DNA of 64,000 bases from Deroplatys truncata. Lineage: Eukaryota > Arthropoda > Insecta > Mantodea > Mantidae. The position numbers and the translations under genes are program-made. This document shows, in pieces, positions 55,490 to 64,000 of this stretch; the stretch's first letter is position 1; each line of letters starts with the position of its first letter. The notes beneath the pieces were generated by a model that did not search any database, was not told the origin of the DNA, and was given only the letters and a program-made list of their open reading frames with translations. Location: the NCBI GenBank assembly GCA_030765065.1, contig CM060990.1, positions 10,539,501 through 10,603,500 on the forward strand. Reading direction: 5' to 3'.

Positions 55490-56774
55490 ACGGTCACTGC
55501 AAAAGTTTTGAGAATAGACACAATAAAATATTAAAATTTAAATCTGATCATTGCATATTTTCGATATAGTCTCTATTGCATTCTATACATCGTTTTGTTC
55601 TTTCAAACCATTTCGCAAATGTTGAGCGCCATTCGTCTTTGGAGAGAGTGCAAATACATTGTTCGGAAGCAGGTACTATGCCTTCAGGTGATTCAAATCT
55701 TTGACCTCGAATTTTTTCTTTCATTTTGCAGAATAGAAAAAAAGTCGCATGGGGCCAGATCAGAACTGTAGAGAGAATGGGACAAATATCTGACTCCTGA
55801 TTCCTGCTGAAATCCGGTTGTTTCTTGTGCTGTGTGGGCAGAAGCATTGTCATGGAGCACTAAAATTCCACGCAGACCAATCTTAGGGCGCCTTTTTCTC
55901 AGTTCATTGAACACTTGTGGCTGACGTTTTGTGGTGTACCATCTGGCGGTACCAGTCGTTTGTCTCAAAAGCGGAATCGCCGTAATAGCCACTTGCTGAA
56001 AAGAAGGAACAGATCATCTTCTTGCCCACACTTCTGGTTCGCTTCACTTTTGTTGGGAGATCTTCTCCTGGGAAGAGCCAGTCCGAAGACTGTCGTTTAG
56101 ATTCTGGATGATATTGATAAATCCAGCTTTCGTCACCTGCTAAATGTTAAATATGTTTTTGTATCTTCCTCTCTTGAATATTTTCAATCATATCCTGGCA
56201 CCAATACACACGTGCTTGTTTCTGCTCATTTGTGGGGTGGTGGGGAATCCAACGACCGCAAGGTTTTTCTTTTAGGGTTGTCTTCACTGCTGCCGATCCA
56301 ATATTTAGAGCTTCTTAAATCTGATCATATGTAGGTGCAACGATGACCTCCCGCAACATGCGCTTTGTTTCACCACGTTTTCATCCATTGGTGCTGTAGC
56401 GGACCGACGCTCGTCTTCATCTTCGAGGGAATCCCTTCCGCTTCTAAACTGCGCAAACCTTCGATAAATCGTGGATTGCGAAGGGCAAGTATCCCCAAAT
56501 GCACGATGCAGTCTTTTAAGGCATTCTGTCTCCCCTAAACCGACTTTAATATCAAAGAACGTTATAGCACGGAATTACTCTTGTTTGAGATTCATCCTAG
56601 CGTATGGCGTAGCAACACCTACATACATACACCAGCCTTGCTGACGATGCACATTGTTGGAGCGCATCCAGACTTGCACATGTTGCTATCTGAACTTGAA
56701 TCTGAAGTCAGGTTAAACCACTTTGGCTACCACTACTCATTCTTACCCACTATGAAAGCTTTTGGAGTGTATCG
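55490..56774 (-). mobile_element. Mariner element (DD34D), minus strand
   Basis: 1,285 bp flanked by TA (55488-55489, 56775-56776) inside the satellite. The ends are imperfect inverted repeats sharing CACT(g/c)CAAAAG(t/c)TTT. The insertion point falls within the satellite unit's 'ggctaccacc', giving an independent check of the boundary. Confidence 0.85.
55548..56595 (-). pseudogene. Mariner transposase, broken
   Basis: Begins at ATG 56595 and hits a stop after 'MNLKQE'. Recognisable pieces in shifting frames are 'STIYRRFAQFRSGRDSLEDE', the first catalytic Asp in 'GDESWIYQYHPESKRQS', the second in 'LVLHDNASAHTA' and the third in 'YSSDLAPCDFF', with 34 residues between the last two. At least one stop and one frameshift (near 55720-55850) make it inactive, although all three catalytic residues persist. 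Confidence 0.8.
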
Positions 56775-56776
56775 TA

Positions 56777-58285
56777 CCACCCCCAGGTTGAAGGGATGAG
56801 GTAGACGTAGAGGCGAATCAACGGAGGGGGACATCTCGAGCGATGCAACCTGCACAGGTATATATCGGCTCCCATCCCTCAGGAGGAAGGAATGGGCTAG
56901 AGGTAGAGGTAAATCAACAGTGTGGGACACCTCGTGCGCTGCGATCTACACAGATCTGTTGTGGCTACCACCCCTCAGGAGGTAGTGGTAGAAGTAGAGG
57001 TGAATTACTGTAGCGGGATATCTCGCGCGCTGCGACCTGCACAGATCTATTGTGGCTACCACCCTCAGGAGGAAGGGATGGGGTAGAGGTAGAGGTGAAT
57101 TACTGTAGTGGGACATCTCGTACGCTGCGACCTGCACAGATCTATTGTGACTACCACTCTCCAGCAGAAGGGGATGAGGTAGTGATAGAAGTAGAGGTGA
57201 ATTACTTTAGGGGACACCTCGTGCGCTGCGACCTGCACAGATATATTGCGGCTACCAATCTCCAGCAGAAGGGGATGAGGTAGTGGTAGAAGTAGAGGTG
57301 AATTACTTTAGGGGGACACCTCGTGCGCTGCGACCTGCACAGATATATTGCGGCTACCAATCTCCAGCAGAAGGGGATGAGGTAGTGGTAGAAGTAGAGG
57401 TGAATTACTTTAGGGGGACACCTCGTGCGCTGCGACCTGCACAGATCTATTGTGGCTACCACTCTCCAGCAGAAGGGGATGAGGTAGTGATAGAAGTAGA
57501 GGTGAATTACTTTAGGGGGACACCTCGTGCGCTGCGACCTGCACAGATCTATTGTGGCTACCACTCTCCAGCAGAAGGGGATGAGGTAGTGATAGAATAA
57601 GAGGTGAATTACTTTAGGGGGACACCTCGTGCGCTGCGACCTACACAGATCTATTGTGGCTACCAATCTCCAGCAGAAGGGGATGAGGTAGTGGTAGAAG
57701 TAGAGGTGAATTACTTTAGGGGGACACCTCGTGCGCTGCGACCTGCACAGATCTATTGTGGCTACCACTCTCCAGCAGAAGGGGATGAGGTAGTGATAGA
57801 ATAAGAGGTGAATTACTTTAGGGGGACACCTCGTGCGCTGCTACCTACACAGATCTATTGTGGCTACCAATCTCCAGCAGAAGGGGATGAGGTAGTGATA
57901 GAAGTAGAGGTGAATTACTTTAGGGGGACAACTCGTGCGTTGCGACCTGCACAGATCTATTGTGGCTACCACTCTCCAGCAGAAGGGAATGAGGTAGTGA
58001 TAGAAGTAGAGGTGAATTACTTTAGGGGGACAACTCGTGCGCTGCGACCTGCACAGATCTATTGTGGCTACCACTCTCCAGCAGAAGGGAATGAGGTAGA
58101 GGTAGTAGTGAATCAACAGACTGGGACACCTCGCGTGTTGCGTCGTGCACAGACCTATTGTGGCTACCACCCCCAGGAGGAAGGAATGAGGTAGAGGTAG
58201 AGGCTAATCATCGCAGGGGGACACATCACGCGCTGCACACAGATCCATTTTGGCTACCACTCCCCAGGAGGAAGGGATGAGCTGA
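56777..58285. repeat. 102-bp minisatellite, right part
   Basis: Exact 102-bp spacing (gtgaattactttag at 57198 and 57300) over ~10 units between 57180 and 58080, flanked by more diverged units. 102 is divisible by 3, so both strands carry long repetitive frames that are not genes. Confidence 0.95.
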
Positions 58286-58299
58286 AGAACCACTGGAGG

Positions 58300-58705
58300 C
58301 TACAGGCAGGTAAGCAAACAGGCCACATAGACGCACGCAGGTCTCTAACATTTCCAAGCTCGCTGACCCGTCCCACTGCTGGACCCGCCGAGAGAGGGCA
58401 ATGAACTCTCCACTAATCTAGCAGTCCTCTAGCATACTCTTTCCTTTGAGTATGCATCCGCGCTATCTATCCGGCATCGACATACGCCACGAAATCTGGA
58501 GGCATACCTAAAATATTAGAGGGAAACAAAATGAAAGCTGAATTAATGGAATGGAAATCTTGGTAGAGAAGGTACCACCCCAGCATTTGCCTGCCTACCC
58601 TGTGGAAACCACGAAAAATCTTTGGGTGAGAGTGGCGGTCTCCGGCAATGAACCCGGAACCTCCTGAATGCGATTTGTACACGTTACCGCAGCGCCATCT
58701 CGCTC
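58300..58705 (-). mobile_element. tRNA-derived SINE (minus strand)
   Basis: On the minus strand the head reads 'gcgagatggcgctgcggtaa' (A-box-like) and 'aggttccgggttcattgcc' (degenerate B box), then 'gcaggcaaatgctggggtgg'. Confidence 0.7.
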
Positions 58706-58954
58706 GGTGCTTGCTATAGGCAGTAATATTGTAAGCAGAAATGTTACATTACAGTTACACGCAGGAAAGCAAGTGCTAGAAAAACGAATTTCTATGTATT
58801 CTTGTGTATCTTGGGCACCTTTTTAGGATTCTGAGCATTCATTTTGTGCTAGTCGCCTTTTTATTTATCATGCACATTCTTCCTTTAATTAATTGTTTGT
58901 TTATTTATTTATTTTAAAGGACTGCAAGTTTTTTAAATTCAACTTGATCCAGCG

Positions 58955-59230
58955 GGCTGACTTAGGAGGTAACGTCTGTGGCCCGCATTGTGCGACCGGC
59001 CATTTTGGCCCATGGGTTTTTCGTGGTTTCCCCGAGTCGGCAGGCATCTTTTACCATGACTTTCTTGCCCCTCATTTCCTGCATCCATCATATTCCTTAT
59101 TCTCTGTTTCAGGGTTGTAGGCTGGTTGCGGCTAGGCGGGGACTCTCAGGTCTCTCCCCTCGAGTGGGATCCACCAACACCATCTCTATCTACAGGCCTG
59201 AATATGCGATTCGTGACGGCACAACGCAAG
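58955..59230 (+). mobile_element. tRNA-derived SINE, partial
   Basis: The head is deleted in the B-box region (gtctgtggcccgcattgtgcgaccggcc). The body continues to 'aggcctgaatatgcgattcg'. Confidence 0.6.
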
Positions 59231-59759
59231 GCCCGCGTTCCAAGGAATTCCAAGACATAATGCGATGTCTTATAAGCATTTTTAGCATGTTTGCGCTGAA
59301 ACAAGCGTGCAATCATTTATATTCTCACATGTCCATACTAAAGGTTAATGTGCGTTAGTAAATAAATGGAAAACATGCCTTTCGTAATTTGTGGTAGACC
59401 ATCTTCTTGCCTTCACACTACGAATAAATCTGCAGCTTTCGTTTTCGTTTTGATCGACAGCTGCTGAAAATATCATACAGAACCCGAATTTAAAAAGCCG
59501 GCACAATTCCTGTCAGGATGGGTCGGATCTTTGTCTCACAGTCCATAGCTCAACACGTATAAATACAATTCTACAGTATTAAATGCTGTCTAATCGTGCT
59601 AGACCTCAATGTATGTTCTCAGAAAAGGTGTTACTTCACGGTTCGTTTAACCAGGTTATATAAAGCTCCTGGAACATCAGGTTAAAGTTCCTAAGAAAGA
59701 AACCTGGAACGGAAATCGTGAATGGTGTGCTCGCTTGCGTTTGCATCCTCATGTCTTTT

Positions 59760-60560
59760 TTCGGTGTCCACTTACATTAGGGTAGGTAGGGGAAGCTTTA
59801 TGTTCCATTCAAAAATGTGATATCGAGATGCAATTACGAGTTTTGAAATCCCCGGAATAAAAACTTAGCTTTTTGTTTTATGCGAAAATGTCAGTCCAGC
59901 CCGCCCGTGCGTGCGTACGTGCATGTGCCTGTGTGTGAACAGCATAACTCAACAATGAAAAGTTAGATAAATACCACACTTCATGCTTGAGTCAGATACC
60001 ATTTAAGGATACCAAATTTCTCCGATTCCAGGCTTTCGGCTGTTGCCGGGAGTAAACGGCCCTCCCCTTCGGAGCAGGGAGTTTAACCCTCCGTGTGGGG
60101 TGGTTTTCCCCGGTCTGCCCGTCCGACCGTCTGGGCGTCTCAATCTGGAAACTGTAGGGACTCTGTCATTGCTGTGCCATCTCTTCTAGTTCCGGCCACC
60201 TGGTATCTCCTCACGCCTCCTCCTCCCTTCCGGAGGCGCCCCCTTATGGGGCATAGGTACAATATCCTCATTGGAGCAGTTCCTTCCGATAAAAAAATTA
60301 CCAAGCCAAGATTTTCACAAAAATATCGCATTCCAAACAATCCTTTACATGGACTAACGTAAATTATTTGGTATCTTCTAAAATTGTATGAACAATTTTG
60401 GAGAAAATATCACGTGTTGAGATCCTATCATTATAAAAAATGTATATATTGAATTTGATATGAATCTGAAGCTCTTTGCATTCTTATTGAACATTATATC
60501 AGTTGGGAAAAGGCAACAACGTACACCAGAAGTAAAATAGAGCTCATTAAACAACAATTT
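59760..60560 (+). mobile_element. Partial copy of the 6-kb family with headless SINE
   Basis: 59780-60010 matches the 4170-4400 module (gtaggggaagctttatgttc, cagcataactcaacaatgaa). 60030-60275 is a 5'-truncated SINE tail (ctttcggctgttgccgggag ... ggtacaatatcctcatt). 60290-60560 continues the 6-kb similarity. Confidence 0.55.
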
Positions 60561-60833
60561 GTGTCAGATAACACGTTTTATTAGTATTAGCACCTGTCGA
60601 AATATCCATAGTTCTATGCTTACATTTTCCCTTAGTGAAGTGTATCATCTCATGGAAGCTTTTCGCAAATTTCCGTTATTTCATTTTTCTTCTCCTTCCT
60701 ATGATATATGCGGTTAAATGTGTTCTTCCGCCTGTTGCACCAAGTCTAAATTCCAGAACTTGTGTCAATCCTGGTTAAGGGCTTATCGTATATAACACTA
60801 TCTGTACAGATCAATAATTAATGTCTATACGTA

Positions 60834-62112
60834 CGACGGCAGTCCCAGAAGTACCCGACCTGACATATATAACGGTTGTTGTTTCAAGCAGATGACTGTG
60901 GTAGAAAGTACTACCATTATAAAGCTTAAGTTTGAAGTTTGACGATGCTACGTTGTTTAGTAATTGTTTGGCAGCCATTAATAGTTAACACTCTCAGCAA
61001 ATTTGTAAACGTGGATAAAACTGGCCATCGTTATGTGATAGAATACTTTCATTTGAAAGGTCTTAGCCCAACTAATATTAAAGCTGAGATAGATTCTACT
61101 CTGGGGGAGTCTGCTCCTTCGTTTACAACAGTAAAAGATTGGATGGCAGAGTTTAAGTGAGGCCGTACGAGCTGCCAAGACGAACATCGCAATGGTCGAC
61201 CAAATGAGGTGACCACGCCAGAAATCGTGAAGAAAATCCACAAAATGGTATTGGATGACCGTCGATTGAAAGTGCGCGAGCTAGCAGACATCGTAGGCAT
61301 TTCAAAAAGTGCTATACATCGCATACTAACTGAAAATTTAGACTTGAAAAAGCTGTGCGCAAGATGGGTGCCGCGTTTACTCACAATGGAACAAAAGCAG
61401 CGTCGTGAGGATGTTTCAATCGAGTGTTTGGCGATGCTTCGCTGCACTAAAGCCGAGTTTTTGCGTCGATTTATAACCATGGATGAAACGTGGGTCCATC
61501 ACTTCACACCCGAGACGAAGGAACAGTCAAAACTGTGGACCGGAAGGAGAGAATCGGCTCCAAAGAAGGTGAAGACAGTTCCATTTACAGGCAAGATCAT
61601 GGGGGGATGCGCGTGGGATAATTTTCATTCATTATCTTCAAAAAGGAAAAGCAATCAATGGCGAGTATTATGCAAACTTATTGCGGCGTTTGAATGATGA
61701 AATCAAGCAAAAACGGCCGCATTTAGCGAAGAAGAAAGTTCTGTTTCATCAATACAATGCACCAGTTCACACATCCATTATCGCCATGGCCAAAGTCAAT
61801 GAGTTAAATTTGGAATTGCCTCCCCATGCACCCTATTCGCCAGACTCAGCCCCCTCTGATTATTTTCTGTTTCCAAAGTTGAAGAAATGGCTTGGTGGTA
61901 AAAGATTTTCCAACAATGCAGAGGTGGAGTTTGCAGTTGATGGCTATTTTGCAGAACTCGACGTTTCTCACTATAAACGAGGTATCGAAGCTATTGAGCA
62001 TCGCTGGGAAAAGTGTATGGAGCTGAAAGGAGATTATGAGGAGAGGTAAAGATTTTTTCCCAAAATTTTTGTGTTTTCTTTGTTAGGTCGGGTACTTCTG
62101 GGACAGCCCTCG
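60834..62112 (+). mobile_element. Mariner element (DD34D), plus strand
   Basis: 1,279 bp flanked by TA (60832-60833, 62113-62114). Inverted ends: cgacggcagtcccagaagta at the left and, reverse-complemented, cgagggctgtcccagaagta at the right. Both continue cccgacct. Confidence 0.92.
60939..62049 (+). pseudogene. Mariner transposase, broken
   Basis: In-frame stop TGA at 61158-61160 after 'TTVKDWMAEFK'; the frame then continues through the second HTH (VRELADIVGISKSAIHRIL) and the first catalytic Asp (ITMDETWVHHF). A frameshift near 61612-61620 precedes the C-terminal part. The second catalytic Asp is replaced by Tyr (HQYNAPVHTS), so the enzyme would be inactive even without the frame breaks. The third Asp is present (YSPDSAPSDYFLF), 34 residues on. 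Confidence 0.88.
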
Positions 62113-62194
62113 TAAGTAGTAGTGGTGGTATTTATTAGGTATTTAGGTTAATAGGGGATATAACTATGCATAGGGAAAAGATGAATTCAAGGTA

Positions 62195-62432
62195 AAGGTG
62201 AAGGTACATATCACGGAGGAGCCCCCGGAACCGGTGCAGAGCACCGCAAGTAGGCCGTAACGGCCCTTTGCTTCCCTGGGAGGAAGGGAGGAACGAGGGG
62301 GGAGACCCGAAGGGCGACCAGGTCCAGATGCTGACGTGCAAGAATGGACACATCCGGCGCCGCACGGTCCTACTCACAACCAACCCCCCGTGGAGCCAGG
62401 CCCGTCTCAATGTATACAGGCCGAACAAGATA
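62195..62432 (-). mobile_element. Headless SINE fragment (minus strand)
   Basis: Matches the 3' part of 6687-7222 (tatcacggaggagcccccgg, agagcaccgcaagtaggcc) without the tRNA-like head. Confidence 0.6.
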
Positions 62433-64000
62433 GCTGTTAATTAGGTCAACTTCGAGGCCCAGCCTTATCGGTAGTTCACCACCTGCATCTTAGTGTGGAT
62501 TTGGAGTACTAATGGGTTCGTTGCTGTCTCAAAACGCACAAATAATTAAAAACCAAATTACTTACTCAGCGAGCGAAAGAATACATAAAAATTGTAGTCA
62601 TTAGTTCAAAATATCAAGAAATTGTTGTGTGTTGGGATGTCCATTAAACTATTAAACAAGTTCTGAAAGCTATATAACAGTGTTTTCGTTCCAAAAGATT
62701 CCGCGCAGGATTCAGCAGTTGGTATGTGCTATTCAAGGAAATAGTTATGCACTACGTGTTGTTGTTGTGGTATGTGTTAATTTTTCTGAACAATATACAA
62801 TAGTAAATAAATTAACTGCACGAGAAATGATGGAAGTGTTCTTGTAGCACCCAGAGCAATTCTTAAAGCTATTGTTATTGAAAATACTTTACCCTCGCGT
62901 TTTCTAATTTAACACCCTGTCTGTCTTCAAAACTAGCTCCCAAAGAGTTAGTGCATAGAAATAGAGGGATTTGCCGTCTTCATAAAATACAACGATGTGC
63001 ATTAGTTGGAAATTGATACCTTAGAAATTCCAAAGGTTGCAGCACCATCGTAAGTTAACTGCAACTTTATTATTCAAGTTTCACACGGTAAGATCATAAT
63101 ATCCTACCGATAGTTCAAATGGATGCTTGGTAAAATATTGATTTTGAATAAATGGTCCAAATTTTGATGCTCTTTAAAGTCATCTGAGTGGGTACACAAT
63201 TGCAAGTGAACAAACAGAGAATAAACTACTTCAGGCTGCCAACAGTTTAAAAGAACGTTGCGAGGAAGTAAATGAAGATTCCACATAAATATCCCAAAAC
63301 TAAATTCTTAGAAGAGCAGGTAAGACTTATTTATCAAAAGGCAATGAAATATACAACCGATAACCCGTTATGGGCGTGCTCAATTATTATTTTTTTCTGA
63401 TCCAACAGCTTGCAAATAAGTGATTCCTATGTACTTTCTTTATTCTCAAACGCTTGATTATGATGATAAAGAGTGGTTTCTGAAAGAAGCCATGCACGCA
63501 GGCTCAAGAGACCATTCTGCCCCATATTCTGGCATTACTCTAGTTCAATGGTCCGTATGGGTAGCTACTAGGGCCGGTCGTGCTTAGTTGGTAGCGTATA
63601 AAACCAGCTGCTAGCCAAATCTGAACAGATTTGTGGGAGAGACTGGAATGAATAATTGGGATTTACGTGTGAAGAAACAGCCTAGAGGAGTTTCTTATCT
63701 TTGGTCCACACGGCTACTGCCTTTGTGCATGAAATCAAACGGCGTTTAGCTGGATTCAGTCCATCATATTTACTGCAGGCAGAGGAAGAGAACAGGCCAT
63801 GCCTGTTCTGTTTTTCAGCTGTTAGAATGATACAATTAAAATAGCGGTAGGCTTCCTTCCACTGAAGCGGGAAATGTGACATATGAAGATTTGAAATGCA
63901 TGCTCAGCGGTAATTGGGGTATTGTCGTTTCACAGCGGGACTAAAGCTGACTCGAGGAAGTAGAAGACGGTAAACTAATTTGGTATAGGTTAACTCCTCT
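62433..64000. other. No gene seen
   Basis: AT-rich intronic-type sequence with no recognised coding region, RNA gene or repeat. Confidence 0.45.

Noticed and set aside
57202..58194. Open frames of 100-190 codons on both strands
   Set aside because: Products of the 102-bp satellite periodicity, open on both strands at once.

Overview
The window looks like intronic DNA from a large, repeat-rich insect genome. The best host evidence is one exon (19753-20020, + strand) encoding immunoglobulin-domain sequence of the Dscam family, with consensus splice sites on both sides and no recognisable host exon elsewhere in the 64 kb. Abundant tRNA-derived SINEs, mariner elements, satellites and microsatellites fit a large polyneopteran-type genome such as a stick insect or cockroach. 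That placement is inference; the sequence alone does not name the species.

The main content is a nearly intact 17,343-bp Polinton/Maverick element of the adintovirus type at 27918-45260. It has ~760-bp terminal inverted repeats, the expected 5'-AG terminus, and a perfect 6-bp target duplication GCCATA (27912-27917 and 45261-45266). It encodes a spliced protein-primed family-B DNA polymerase (+), then a leftward block (-) of packaging ATPase, fibre-like coiled-coil protein, a DUF8207-like protein and a DDE integrase with a short chromodomain. A rightward block (+) holds a phospholipase A2/core protein, an adenain-like protease, a minor (penton-like) capsid protein, a 47-aa protein and the major (double jelly-roll) capsid protein. 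Two accessory genes lie at the right end (-). A bidirectional TATA-box promoter at 39137-39260 separates the leftward and capsid blocks. Replication (polymerase), integration (integrase), packaging (ATPase) and virion formation (capsids, protease, PLA2) are all represented.

Points that seem least described: (i) the polymerase leader is made of tandemly duplicated phase-1 exons encoding a G/P/Q-rich repeat; (ii) a canonical A_AAA_AAC slippery heptamer at 39944-39950 leads exactly into the otherwise ATG-less protease frame; (iii) a four-exon accessory gene carries a duplicated C-x8-C-x14-C-x3-C module; (iv) the fibre-like protein has three ~35-residue repeats resembling bacteriophage tail-fibre repeats. 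Two breaks in the polymerase gene (a stop in one leader exon and a +1 shift at 33293) make its present activity uncertain.

Other layout: 76-6158 and 23032-27917 + 45261-45840 are two copies of a ~6-kb repeat with inverted termini and nested SINEs; the Polinton sits inside the second copy. Satellites: 116-bp units (6155-6681), ~114-bp units (17700-18962), 61/66-bp units (20318-22975) and 102-bp units (54480-58285, split by a mariner). Two degenerate mariners lie at 55490-56774 (-) and 60834-62112 (+). A 2.2-kb tandemly duplicated element with transposase fragments lies at 51607-53846. Remaining stretches (about 7.2-9.0, 13.3-17.7, 45.8-51.6 and 62.4-64 kb) show no supported gene.
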